Notes: generated by a model not told the origin, from the letters alone. A DNA stretch of 64,000 nt from Topomyia yanbarensis (GCF_030247195.1 NC_080672.1:404133037-404197036), one strand, 5' to 3'. Shown: positions 11,740-22,363, counted from the first letter of the stretch. Numbers and translations are program-made.

Positions 11740-12420
11740 CCGACGGTGAACTCACCCTACTCCGACCGATAGTTCCCCGACGGAGGAAATTCTACCGACA
11801 GCGATACCCGCTCCCTTGAGCCATTTAGCTCCCAGCTTTACCGAGATCTACTCGGATATTACCCGGTGGTGAAATACCCTACTCTGACTGAGAGTTCCCC
11901 GACAACGGATTTTTTCTGGGTACCGATGTTTGTTTCGTAAGCCAATTCGCTCCCATTTTCGTCACGATTCTGTCGGATAGTCCACGACGGTGAATCTACC
12001 CTACCGTGAATTCTACGGCGGTAGATTTCACCCGATACCAATGTTCGTGTCCGTGAACTCCCACTTCGTCCCGATGTACTCGATATAGTCCCAGGCGGTG
12101 GACCTAGTCTACTCAAAGGGCCAGCCAGTAGGTGCTGAGGTCTATCCAACGGTTCCGGGTGGAGCGTAGCTTCTGGTTCACTGACGCCCAACGACCCACT
12201 GCTAGCTATTCGACGCGGTCTAATTCCCGGCGGTGGATCTAGCCTACTCACTAGCTACCCGGTAGCGTGTGGAGATCGGTCCGGCGATTCCGGTGAAGCC
12301 TGATGTCCGATTCGCTGGCGCCCCGACGACCCGAATCAGGAGCTACGTCGTGTAATACTCAACTGGTCCCCGGCGGTGGACCTAGTCTACACCGACGGAG
12401 AGTTCCTCGGCGGCGGCATT
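11740..12420 (-). repeat. GC-rich imperfect repeats in the 3' part of the R1-type LINE
   Basis: A phrase close to CCGACGGTGAA..CTACCCTACTCCGA recurs at irregular intervals of about 60-130 bp, together with GAGCCATTTAGCTCCC. On the minus strand it sits downstream of the ORF2 C-terminus, in the 3' UTR position. The short open frames in it are composition artefacts. Confidence 0.6.
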
Positions 12421-13494
12421 TCTCCCGAATCCCAATTTGTGGTCCCACGGCGGCTTTCTAGCCAACTGCGCAACTTTGTTGATCCCTTCGCCACTTTCTC
12501 TGCAGCTCGTAGAATATACTCGTAACCACTCTGTTGACAGCGTCCCAGATATGCTCATCGTGGCACATCTCTTCGACGCATACCCCTTCGGACTTCTTCG
12601 AAGACCACGTGTTCCGGTGTCTCTTGCACGTTCACACACTCCGGGTAAAGGGGTGACGTGTCCAAACCGATGTAGGTACTTCCGGAAGCATCCATGCCCG
12701 GACAAAAACTCAAATGGAAGTTCACCTCTACATGCTTCATATGTACCCAAGAGACACATTTGGGATGAGTTGGTGGGTCCACCTTCTTTTCTCCGCGTTA
12801 TCCCGCTCTTGGTGCCACGTCCACAGCCAGAGTGATGCATATGAGAATCATCCCGGCAATTACGCATACTGCCCCCGACGATATCGATCTCTTCCCCGCT
12901 ACGGCGATCGCCACCTAGTTGGCACTGTTGAACAAAAATTACCACGACGCAGTAGCGATTTCCCTTCTCGTTTGCGTACTCCGCGCTCGTGATGACTGTG
13001 CGGATGCATCCACCGTCGATATCCTTTTTGGAAGCCCGAACTGCCTATCGCAAAGGCACTCACTTTCAGCGTAGATCGTCAACCTGTTGAGGATGACCCT
13101 TTCCTGATGTTTACCAAGAGTAACCAGTAGACATAAAAGCCAATACGATGCTGGATCTCCTGGTGGTTTCCCTGACTTTGACAGCAACACCAGCTTCTGG
13201 ATCTTCCATCAATCCGGGAAGGAGCCTTCGTCCAGGCATCTATAGCACTGTTCTTAACATGTTCGGAAACGCTGGGATCGCGGTCTACAGTGCCACGGAT
13301 ACCGTCCGGACCGGCAGCTTTCTTCGTTTCAGCCCTTTTGCCACAATAAGGAGCATATCACCGTCTGCATCAACGTAGCGTGTAGGCGACCATGCGGTTG
13401 GGTCATGCTTCGGGAAAAGACCCTCCACGATAATCTTCACTTTGTCAGTGCACATTTCGACTGGCATCCGTGGACGCTTGACCCTGGCCAACAC
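12382..13494 (-). pseudogene. R1-type ORF2 remnant: RT N-terminal part and C-terminal Cys motif
   Basis: Three frame-shifted blocks in R1 order. First, 13285-13494 has CTDKVKIIVEGLFPKHDPT, the segment before the RT fingers in R1 proteins. Second, 12939-13190 has GKPPGDPASY, LGKHQERVILNRL and DRQFGL, RT motifs 1-2. Third, near 12590-12680, comes PECVNVQETPEHVVFE, the R1 C-terminal Cys/His motif. Only about 150 bp separates the second block from the C-terminal region, so the catalytic palm with its aspartates is missing. Non-functional. Confidence 0.75.
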
Positions 13495-13582
13495 GACACG
13501 GTAAACATTACCCCAGGGGTTAGCGCCTACTTCTTCGCACAGCTCCTGGTAGCAGGTTTACTTTCTTAGCACTATCTCGCGA

Positions 13583-13981
13583 TTAAAATGTTTCCTTACA
13601 CTCTTCTCTGACAGCCTCAGATCTTGCTCTCGGCACGCGTCTTCTGGCCTTTAGGCAGGCAGCCTGGAGAATGCTGAGGATTTCGTTCCACCAGTATGCC
13701 GGACGTCGGTAGTTGCTCGGCATTGTTACATCAAATTTCCTCGCTACTGTTTCCGACAGCTCATCGGCACTCGGAATTGGAGTGACGTTGTCAGCACGAA
13801 ATGTTCCGACCAAAAAGTTCTTGTCGAAAACCTTTATTTTCCACTTCCGCTCGCCAGTCCTCACTCTCCGCGTTACCGTACAATTCCGCTGACCAATGGT
13901 CTTTTCGCCCTCATTTGTGCAGAGCAAACTCTGAAAACACCTGAAACACCTCTCCATTTGTTTAGTGGCTCTAGGTATCAA
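13583..13981 (-). pseudogene. R1-type fusion remnant: ORF1 zinc knuckle joined to the EN-RT linker
   Basis: The open frame begins with a degenerate ORF1 zinc-knuckle start (ERCFRCF) and within about 20 residues changes into the linker that follows the endonuclease in R1 ORF2: GERKWKIKVFDKNF, then DNVTPIPSADELSETVARKF, then RRPAYWWNEI followed by a basic AACLKARRR helix. The rest of the knuckles and the whole endonuclease are absent, so one deletion joins ORF1 to ORF2. Confidence 0.7.
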
Positions 13982-13983
13982 CC

Positions 13984-14875
13984 TTAACGAGCATAAGCAT
14001 CGACATAAGCTTGTTTGCTGCGGTTGGCGATAAGCGTATCACTGCCACAGTACGCCTTCCTCAACCTGATTGATATCTGCTCTTCCTCCTGATTACATTG
14101 CTCTATTAGCGCGGTCCTAGCTTCGTTTTCCATTGTGATCTCGTCCAGATTCCTGCACTCGACCGCTGCTTTCTGAACTAAAGCTCTCACATTCGCTTCT
14201 CCGCCCACCGCTTCTGCCACGAGTTCCCGATTGTCCGAGCTCTTGATCAATGGATCTTTCTTCAGCTCGAACAGTATCTCGGCTTTCTGAGTACACCTGG
14301 TTCTTATAACGTTCTCTTCCAGCTCCTTCTACTTGGGATCCTCTCTCACCTTTTTGAGGATCGCAGCGTACGTCACACCATCGTTTGCTTTGACGACTAG
14401 AGCGTCTCCCCAATGCATCTTCTGGCGTGGCCGAAGGTCTTCTCTCTATTTTTTCATCTTTTCCTCCTTTTCTTACTGTTTTTGTCCGGTTTCTGCGATT
14501 CGCCATTCACTCTACAATTGTCGGTTGTTTCGCTGTCTTTCACCGACCTTCTTGGGCTTCTTCGATACCTCCTCCTCTTTTGGTGTTTCCCTTACTCTTT
14601 TCACTGAACGAGAATACCGGCACCTTTGATCGTCTCATAGGCTTCTGCTTTCGCTATTTCTGTGATCTTCGGCGTCTTTTCAACGTTTTCAGCTCGCTCT
14701 AGTAACGCCATCTGTTCGCATTCGACTGCTGATACGGTGGATTTGATGCTAATCACTAGATCCTTGATCTGCCCGTGCTATTCACGAATTCGTAGAGTTC
14801 TTCGATTTTTGCCTCAACTTCGTCACTTTGGGTCTGCTGGTCTTCTTGAGTAATGCTTGGTTTCGGTGTGCTCAT
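13984..14875 (-). pseudogene. R1-type ORF1 (gag-like) pseudogene
   Basis: The probable start is ATG at 14873-14875, giving MSTPKPSITQ and an acidic, Gln-rich N-terminus that soon meets a stop. After frameshifts, the conserved R1 ORF1 core appears at 13984-14250: NRELVAEAVGGEANVRALV, AVECRNLDEIT and IRLRKAY. This is the RNA-binding nucleocapsid-like protein of R1 elements. The zinc-knuckle part is carried, truncated, by the next fragment downstream. Confidence 0.75.
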
Positions 14876-15275
14876 CTAAAGCCCTAGCTTTCCTTGGCGT
14901 CCAGTTGGTTTGTCGCCGCTCGTGCTTTGTATGACCTATCTGGACTGCTTTCGCTGCTGCTGGATTAGCAATTGCGTTTGCTGTTTAACTTGTTCATTAT
15001 GAACAAGAATTTTTTAATGTTTGTTGATTTTGTCTTCTTCCACGCTTTTTGGGTCCCAACTCCAAGCCGCTATCTACGCCCGCAGTAAGCAGTCGACTCA
15101 TACGATCCCATGATTACCTTGCGAGCAGTGATGGGGTGCCGCGTTCAGAACCGGATCGGCGCTAGTCAGTAGCCTTCAACTGAGCTTACTTCCACCGGAT
15201 AAGGAGCCGGGTTTCGAATGTACTTGGAGCCAGTACCATTAGCCCACTCGCCGTTTCGGGGAAGTGTCACCCATC

Positions 15276-16306
15276 TAGGGTTCGCAGTACCGACCCTTTT
15301 TAGCGAGAACCGGTACTACGGTACTGAAGCCCTCAGTACCGGTAGTACCGGTAAAGTACCGGTACTCGAATATTAAAATATTTAAATATTTAAAATAATA
15401 TTTTAATAATATATTAAAAAATTCGAAAAAAGCTTCAAATTGAAATTGAATGCTCAAACTGATGATTTTATTCTCAGATGATTGATTTGTGCTGATCAAA
15501 AAACATGTTTATTGTTTTTAATTGCTTCGGAATGGCAAGACTTATTTCACAGAAGATATTTTTCATATAGGGCACCTTCTTTTATTTCGAAATCTAGGCC
15601 ACTTTGAAATCAATAACTGCTAAGTGGTACGACTTTCGTCGACTTGAACAGATGGTAAATGTATGAAACCCTATTAATAACAGTAAATCAAAGCGAGAAT
15701 GGCAATAAATCCGAGCAGGTTAATCGCATTTCCCCTCTTGCTTTTCTGAAAATTGGTTCCGGCCTTTATGTCGTTTGCCCACTATTCTCTAATGCATATC
15801 AAGGCTCCTTGCTTTCCTGTAAACTATGGAGTTTTGCTGAATTTTCCGATCACCAATAATTACAAATCGCCCCATTTGAAGCAGTTCACCAAGTCTAAAC
15901 GCTGTTCGTTCTTCTATAGATAAAGGTTTAAGAGCAAATCAAATAAAGACATGACTTAGACCATAGCCTTATTTCGCGCCACCCAGTGAATAATGGAAAC
16001 CAATCGGAATGTCGCTAATAAAACTTTAACTTCTAGAATTATTATGATGATGGCCCTACCTCATTCCCACACAAAGGTGTTATCTCAACGATTTATCTAG
16101 AAGGCAAATTAATATAATTAAACGTTATCTTGCATACCGATATTTTGAAACAGATCCCCCTGCAGAGTTAACATATCTGTCATGAAAAATTGTATAGTAC
16201 CGAAAACACCGGTACTGGCTTTTGTTCAGTACCGGTATTACGGTACCAAAAATGGGTCGGTATTCCCGGGATTTTCGGTAACGGTATTACCGGTACCACA
16301 ACCCTA
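15276..16306. mobile_element. 1,031-bp hAT-type MITE with perfect 8-bp TSD
   Basis: Flanked by CACCCATC at 15268-15275 and 16307-16314. The termini are inverted: TAGGGTTCGCAGTACCGACC on the left and, read from the right, TAGGGTTGTGGTACCGGTAA. The subterminal regions hold many copies of GTACCGG/CCGGTAC half-sites. An 8-bp duplication and a (T)AGGGTT terminus fit the hAT superfamily. The AT-rich interior has no transposase. It sits in the 5' region of the dead R1-type LINE, so it inserted later. Confidence 0.9.
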
Positions 16307-16604
16307 CACCCATCCTTACTAGGGTAGTGGAATGGTGTGGCTGTCGGTTCGATGAAATCCATCCGTGTTCTGCCGCCAGTATGCCGTAATTAGGATCTTA
16401 CTGGTGGGCACTTCAGTTGAGAGAGGGTAGATTATGCTGAAGTCTTGGATAAAACCTTAACGTAAGCGGCACTGATTCGCTTCGACGGAGCTGCTTTTGG
16501 ATTTACATGTCCTTTTTTAGAGGTTTAGCAGAGCCCAAAATTGCCTTACCGCACCATATCCTAGCAAGACTCCCCAACTTGCAGTAGGTAGGGGAGGAGG
16601 GTCG

Positions 16605-17620
16605 TTAAGCCCCCTAACTTTTGTCCTCCAATCCCTGCTGCCCCCATAAGTATGTGTATGTGTGTGTCAAATAATGTCACTCAACTATCTCAGAGATGGC
16701 TGAACTGATTTTCACAAACAAATGAACGGTATAACGCTCCCATAAGACACTAGTGAATTTTTAGTTGATCTGACTACCGGTTCTGGAGTTATGGGTTGAA
16801 TAGTGCGGTCACACACCAAATCTCTATATAAACTGGTAACCCTATGAAGTCCGAATGATGTTATACTCATTCAAATGAGTTCAACATTACTTGGATTTGC
16901 GGGTCTAAAACACCAATGACCAGTCAAAGTAGCTTTGACCACATTGGCCACTTATGACGGTTCTTGATGTCCCCTGGGAACTCGCCAAGTTCCTGAGCTA
17001 ATGTTACGCCCGTTTCCCAGCAAACTCTTAACCGATTTTTACTAGCTTGATTTCAAATGAAAGATATAATACTTTTATTGACTACTACTGAATTTCATTC
17101 TGTTCAGACTTTTGGTTCCTGAGTTACAGGTTGGTTCTTGCTGTCACATAGGAATTGCTCATATTAACTAGTACAATCGTAATACCTCATAGGTTAAAAA
17201 TCTATTGAAATGAACATCAAAATGCTTCGATTCGTAGGCCTAGATCACTGATGACGAATCAAAGATTCTTGGAATATATTGTTCACTAACGATAATTCTG
17301 GAAGTCCCGGGCTCTAGACATATCCCAGAACTAAAGCCACGTCGATGATGGCTGAACCAATTTTCACTAAGCTAGTCTCGAATGGAAGCTATACTATGCA
17401 GTTCAATGTTGGACCCCCCATCTACCCTTCCCCCACCTTCATCTCACACCTCCTCTCCATTCTCTACCCCCCGCCTCATCTCAGACCTACATCACACCTG
17501 TATTACCCTCATCCACCCCTTAGACCACAGTAAGTTAGGCGGTTTCCAACGCATCCTCCCCCTCCCACTAGTTATTTCCCTCCCCTGTCTTACCATACCT
17601 GTATTCCAAAATATGTTAAC
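16605..17620 (+). repeat. Diverged ~330-bp monomers ending in a C-rich segment (copy A)
   Basis: Three diverged units each contain a phrase like GGCTGAACTGATTTTCACAA followed by a CAAATGAA..TATA block, at about 16695, 17030 and 17349. They are followed at 17406-17560 by a strongly C-rich, G-poor segment. The same order, reverse-complemented, occurs at 35762-37590, so this is one dispersed family. No coding capacity. Confidence 0.65.
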
Positions 17621-17639
17621 ATGAATACAACATTGAACT

Positions 17640-18269
17640 CACGCTGATTAAGCAAATTAAATATTATATTTTTTCTACTTTTTAACGGCATTCAATTAGC
17701 TAGAGATTACTCAGTAGGGAAAGTTGAAAAATTTGGATCCATAGTACTCAAGTGAGTCGGTCGGTTCACATGGTAAAGAGGAACAAGTCGGTCTTTGCCG
17801 TGAGACATGTTGGTAGACTTGAGTGATTCGTAGTAACACTGCCTTAACTCGACTCCTGCCAGCAAAAGACAAAAGATTAATCCGTGAGATTTTAAGCCTG
17901 TTTCTAATGACAGTTTTCCGAACTGTACATTGCTCTCACTTAAGTACTACGGCTCTAAAATTTGCATAACTTGCCCTACTTAGTAATCTCAAGCTAATTG
18001 AATATTGTTACAAAATAAAAAAGAAAGTATAGCTACATAAGTTGAAATAAAAATTTAAAAAATAAAAATTATATTTTTGATGTTTCAAGTGTGTACGCGC
18101 CGACAGGTTGTTTATCAGGTGGTGGATAAATGAAAAAGGCACTATTGCACCACTACGTTGATTAAATCAGGTTTTTTTTCAATTTTTGAGACCCATAATT
18201 TAAACAAAAAACAGATATTTCTACATAGTATTCATACTAAAAGTTACTCTTCATATCTTCTATACAAAC
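17640..18269. other. Gene-free AT-rich stretch
   Basis: No recognised feature up to the target duplication of the ORF1-only element. Confidence 0.4.
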
Positions 18270-18283
18270 AAAAACTTTTTTCA

Positions 18284-19544
18284 GTCTATTTTCAACCATC
18301 AAAGGCATCGGTCACAATACCCAGTGTGCCTCTGCTTCTGTCTGAGCCAGTGCAAAGCGAACGAAAAAAAACAGTTACTCGTGCGCATTGTCTGAACAAC
18401 AAAGGATACCGTTATTTTTTTCTTGTGTGATCTATCAAGATGACTGAGTCTCATCAACAAAACGTGATTATTCGGCCTAACACAGTGGCCATTGACTTCA
18501 GGTCTTTTCGCATAAGACCAAGTATTCGTGATGTGGAACATATGCTGAAGGTGAAAATGCAGCTTCGGTTTTCGGAAGTCACCTGCATACAGCTTGAGCA
18601 CGTCAGGCATGCGGTGCTGATAACCTTCAACAAATTCGCCCAGGCGAAAAGATTCATTTCGCAGAACAACTTAAAACACGTGCTTATTTGTGACAACGCT
18701 GAAATCAAGATCCCTATATACATGGATAATGGGAATATTGAAGTTAAATTACATGATTTGTCTCCACTTACTTGCAAAGTGGCAATTAAAAGATTCATGT
18801 CGCATTTCGGAGCAGTGGAATCTATTACGGAGGACACATGGAGAAACTACTTCCCAGGTATTTCAAATGGCGTCTTTGTGGTGAGAATGCGGGTAGACCA
18901 ACCCATTCCCTCCTACCTTACCCTGCAGTACAACACAGAAGGGGGTGATACCATTACACAGCGAACTCTTTGTACATATCAGGGACAAACTAATACGTGC
19001 CAATTCTGTGAACGAACGGCGCACTACGGACAACCCTGCCCAGAAACTGCTAAGGAAAGCTCAGTTGCAGAAAAAAATGCCAGCACCCAAGCCCCAATAT
19101 CTTTACCTGAACCACAATCGGTTGCCACATTTGTGGCTGCAGTTAAGGCAATAATGACAACTGCAAAAGCTTCAAACTTAACAACTAATACCACCAGTGA
19201 AGAAGCTACCACCAAGGATGGAGTGTTCACATTCGGAACTCGCAAGGGCAAGAAGCTAGGAAGAAGATCTGATCGCGAGTATCACGGCAGTAATCAAGAT
19301 GATGATACCGACGTAAGCAACAACGAGACAAACATGGGTAACGCCGAAGTTGGCGAAAGAAGGAACATCTTCCCGACGCGAAAAAAGATCTCTGCTCGCA
19401 ATAACAAGTTGCGCGCACGGGATCTTACAGGCTAAAATTTATTGTTATTTTTATTTTTTACTTCTTGTAAATATATAAAAGACTCGTGGCTCCTCTAAGC
19501 TAACGCATTGAGCCGTATCAAATAAACGAATTAAATAAAAAAAA
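18284..19544 (+). mobile_element. ORF1-only retroelement, copy 1, full length
   Basis: Bounded by a 14-bp target duplication AAAAACTTTTTTCA (18270-18283 and 19545-19558). It starts GTCTATTTTC, as copy 2 does (57622), carries one intact ORF (18440-19435), a 3' UTR of about 100 bp with a stem-loop (19487-19492 with 19510-19515), and ends in poly(A). No reverse transcriptase follows the ORF. Two copies share both ends, so this is the complete mobile unit and not a truncated LINE. Confidence 0.85.
18440..19435 (+). CDS. LINE ORF1-like protein with RRM-like region and CCHC knuckle (copy 1)
   Basis: An intact 331-residue ORF, probably encoding a nucleic-acid-binding protein like LINE ORF1p. Residues of about 90-170 have an RRM-like pattern (VKLHDLSP, a helix, a F/Y-rich strand, GVFVVRMRV). 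A zinc knuckle CX2CX4HX4C lies at C187, C190, H195 and C200. The remainder is a Gln/Thr/Ala-rich linker with a PEPQSVATFVAAVKAI helix, then an acidic stretch and the basic end SARNNKLRARD. The start is supported by the paralogue at 57749, which aligns from the first residues. There are no stops or frameshifts, unusual for a relic. It resembles ORF1 proteins of mosquito LINEs but lacks an ORF2 partner; it would need RT in trans. Confidence 0.8.
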   Translation: MTESHQQNVIIRPNTVAIDFRSFRIRPSIRDVEHMLKVKMQLRFSEVTCIQLEHVRHAVLITFNKFAQAKRFISQNNLKHVLICDNAEIKIPIYMDNGNIEVKLHDLSPLTCKVAIKRFMSHFGAVESITEDTWRNYFPGISNGVFVVRMRVDQPIPSYLTLQYNTEGGDTITQRTLCTYQGQTNTCQFCERTAHYGQPCPETAKESSVAEKNASTQAPISLPEPQSVATFVAAVKAIMTTAKASNLTTNTTSEEATTKDGVFTFGTRKGKKLGRRSDREYHGSNQDDDTDVSNNETNMGNAEVGERRNIFPTRKKISARNNKLRARDLTG

Positions 19545-19558
19545 AAAAACTTTTTTCA

Positions 19559-20391
19559 AGAGAATCGGTGATTTGGTGGAAATTTCGAGGCCCAAATAAA
19601 GTAGAGTAGATCAAGCAGATCAGTTTTCTTTGGTGAGCTCGTGCGATGGTATTGTTGAACTGATTGTGACAAACAAGCACTCGTTGGAAAAGTTGTACAT
19701 CTGGCAACGTTTTGCAATAGTGGTTTTATGCCTGGCTAAATATTTTTCAAGCTAAATCCAATAGGACGAAGGTATTTTTTCATGATTTTAAGATCTTCTG
19801 CTACGATAGGTCATTATATTCGAGGCTAAATTAAACAAGCCTAGAAAATCGATTCAACTTTTATTTGAAGAATGTTAATACTGCAGATAATTTAAAAAAA
19901 ATTAATTGACGTTACTCAGGTAAGAAAATGGTAAGTGGCAAATGATGTGAATAATCATTAAACCGCGAAAGGAAATGTTGAAAAAACATGTTGTTTCGGC
20001 AGCTGCGTCTGGCTATGTACTTGAGAATGACTTCTTCGGTGTCCTCGTCGTGGCCAGAGTCTGGAGTTGAAGATGTTCATTCCGGCTCACATAGTTGCTT
20101 AGCTGTGAGACGATCAGTAGAAACATATAGTGCCCCAAACGACTGACCTATCATGCACCCAAGCGTATGCTTCATGTTGATGTCGGTATTTTTTTCAAAA
20201 TCAAAAATATCTAAAAACCAACACAATACTCACAACACAATCATGCGAAACTGTGGGATTCAAATTTTTATTTAAATCGCAGAGCACACATATAAGCTAC
20301 TCCAAACTTTCCCGAAAAACGAGTGTGAACGTTTAAAAGAAAATACGTTGAAAAGCACCATCGCAAACAGGTCCGCATGCGTGAATCTCCA
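19559..20391. other. Gene-free stretch
   Basis: No supported coding region or repeat boundary. Confidence 0.4.
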
Positions 20392-20721
20392 TTGTATCCA
20401 AGTTTACACGCGATACTCCCATATTGATTGCTGGTGAATCGTAGCGCCAGCTAGTGGTAAGTTGCTACTTGCTGATGTCATTTCAAAAGGACAGTTTTAT
20501 TTCTTACGCACCTTGAAAACTTTACTTGTATGTCAGTTCTCAGTGTTTACATGTTCATACATATAATCACTGAGAACTGACATACTAGTAAAGTTTTCAA
20601 GGTGTTTAAAAAATGAAACTGTCGTTGCAAAATGCCACCAGCAAGTAGCAACTTGCCACTAGCTGGCGCTACGATCGGCTTCCAAACGCTATATGGGCGT
20701 TGCTTGCAAACTTGGATACAA
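20392..20721. mobile_element. 330-bp foldback MITE upstream of paralogue 1
   Basis: Near-perfect long inverted arms. The left arm starts TTGTATCCAAGTTTACA and the right arm mirrors it, with shared blocks GTAGCGCCAGCTAGTGG and CACTGAGAACTGACATAC meeting near the centre (about 20535-20585). Non-coding. It lies about 470 bp upstream of the initiator of the first paralogue; the second paralogue has no such element. Confidence 0.85.
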
Positions 20722-20876
20722 CGGTTTCAGTTAAATGTTTACACAGGTTTTTCGTGAAAGTTTGTTCTACCTTATAAGTCTGTTCTCTGCGAGGTTATTC
20801 AAAAAAGTTTGTTCTACTGTATTTGTCTATTGGTGTAATCAGAGATATGTTGGTAAATGTGAAGTGAGAATAACAA

Positions 20877-21133
20877 GTTCTAAGCAATTTTCGTTCCTCA
20901 AGTTGATTTTCATAACTCCTGCGCTGGCGTTAAATTCCAGACTAATCATACCTAGCATGTTTAACCATTTTTCACTTTTCCCCCTTTTTAAACACTTATA
21001 TCCAACTGATAACGTACCCTTGGTTGGCGCATATAGAAGCAATTGCTCAGGCGGAAAATACGCGCTCCCATAAGTGCATTCTTTGCTCCGTTTGTTTTCA
21101 CGGTAAGTTAATTAATCATTCGTCAGTCATTAG
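20877..21133 (+). promoter_or_regulatory. Upstream region conserved between the two paralogues
   Basis: Similarity with 32393-32676 begins at GTTCTAAGCAATTTT and runs in blocks to a 33-bp block ending at 21133 that contains the identical 15-mer TTAATCATTCGTCAG (-95 to -63 from the predicted start site). A block around CGCGCTCCCATA is also shared. The first block can also be read as a conserved minus-strand peptide (see findings). Confidence 0.6.
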
Positions 21134-21161
21134 TTTATCTCGCGGAATCGCCAATCCAATC

Positions 21162-21199
21162 TATAAAACATATAGATAAAGCGAGTCCAAGTTTCAGTT
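21162..21199 (+). promoter_or_regulatory. Core promoter of paralogue 1: TATA box and initiator
   Basis: TATAAAA at 21162-21168 and an arthropod-type initiator TCAGTT at 21194-21199, with the predicted +1 A at 21196. The spacing from TATA to +1 is 34 nt and the 5' UTR is 45 nt; both values are identical in the second paralogue. Confidence 0.75.
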
Positions 21200-21240
21200 C
21201 CTTATTACAATCGTGCTACCCAACAACCCCTGGCTGTGGT

Positions 21241-22363
21241 ATGTTGTGCGATCGGTGTAGACGAAGGTTCGTTCCTTTGGTGAAGTACTGTGCAATACTG
21301 GGGTTTTTCGTGATCGCAGTTGATTCGGGTACCTACTACTTGCCGGCTACTGATCAAATCACCAACAGCAAAAGTGATCACAGAAATTTCGTGGCAGTGA
21401 GAGAGTTCGATTACGCTGATTTGGAAAACAATCTAGCTTCTATAGTACCATTGGAACATAATCTATATCCAGCTGATATTAGTAAAAAATTGACAAATAC
21501 ACGGAGGTTGTTTGATAGTTATAATTGTGGTTATACTAAAAATGAGTGAGTATTAGAAAAAGACAATATATTTATTGATAGAAGCTGATTTGTGTTTTTG
21601 TCGCAGCTACGATTCATTCCCTATGCTGCCCGCCACCAAAGTCAGTGCCTCGGTTAGAACCATCGAAAAGTGCAAATTTGAGCCTCGTAGCGGTATACAC
21701 TACAAACTGGCAACCAATCAGAAGAATAAAACGATCGTCAAAGTTTTCAAAGCTATCCTGCTAATGTTGTTGGTGTTAACTGTTCCTGCCTTTGTGATCC
21801 ATTTTATCCTGATTCAGCTGAAAGTGCTAGTAGGATTGCAGATGATCGGCGTGGCTAACATGGCTACGATGATTGCTTGGGTTTTACAGAACTGGTCTGA
21901 AAGCAAGGGAAATAACGAGAACCATTCGCTACTGCAAGGTGTTCAATTAGGTTGGCAGTTAAGTAGTAACAGACCGAGTCTAGGTGCCCTGAGTAGTTCC
22001 AATGCTTTTCCGAACCCATGCCAGATGCCATCGACAAAATACCCCGGCTTTGTACCACCATATCCGTGGTGGACGAACTTCGGCAATAATACTGGTGATA
22101 ATAGCAACATTGATAAACTAAGTAACAATACAAACGTTTCTACCAATACTGAAGCAAAAAAGAATAAAAACCACGACAATAATGGCAAACTCAATTTTAA
22201 AAATGAAGATAAAAATGATGCGAAGAACGATATTTCACAGATTGACGGTAAACGCAAAATATTGGATAGTCTACCATTCAAACCCGAATACTTTAAGGGC
22301 ATGACCGAGAATGATATTAAAACGGTGTTGAAGTTTCTGAAAAGGAAAAATAAAAAAATATGA
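21241..22363 (+). CDS. Unrecognised two-exon membrane protein, paralogue 1
   Basis: Exon 1 is 21241-21545, a 61-bp intron (GTGAGT..CAG) follows, and exon 2 is 21607-22363; the intron is phase 2 and restores an Asp codon. The 353-residue product starts MLCDRC (a CXXC pair) and has a hydrophobic segment at about 17-27 (signal peptide or anchor), a conserved block with STYYLP-like and HRNFV..REFDY motifs, two adjacent hydrophobic segments at about 149-171 and 173-195, a conserved NPCQ..YP..PYPWW motif, an Asn/Lys-rich linker and a conserved end (KRKIL..KP..F..MTE.D..TV..FLKR). I do not recognise the family. It is likely membrane-bound or secretory. The paralogue at 32796 confirms the splice sites and start. 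Confidence 0.85.

Larger units (their letters stand above)
11590..16500 (-). mobile_element. Decayed R1-type LINE, interrupted by a hAT MITE
   Basis: Fragments of R1-clade ORF1 and ORF2 lie in order on the minus strand, embedded in GC-richer sequence than the surroundings. The 3' part (about 11700-12420) is a set of imperfect repeats built on CCCCGACGGTGAA and CCTACTCCGAC. The 5' part is split by the insertion at 15276-16306, whose flanks rejoin cleanly. Outer boundaries are estimated from base composition. The element is dead: the endonuclease and the catalytic palm of the RT are deleted and frames are shifted. Confidence 0.75.

Noticed and set aside
12437..12835. 132-codon plus-strand open frame and its neighbours
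   Set aside because: Shadow frames of the R1-type ORF2 remnant, whose motifs are on the minus strand.
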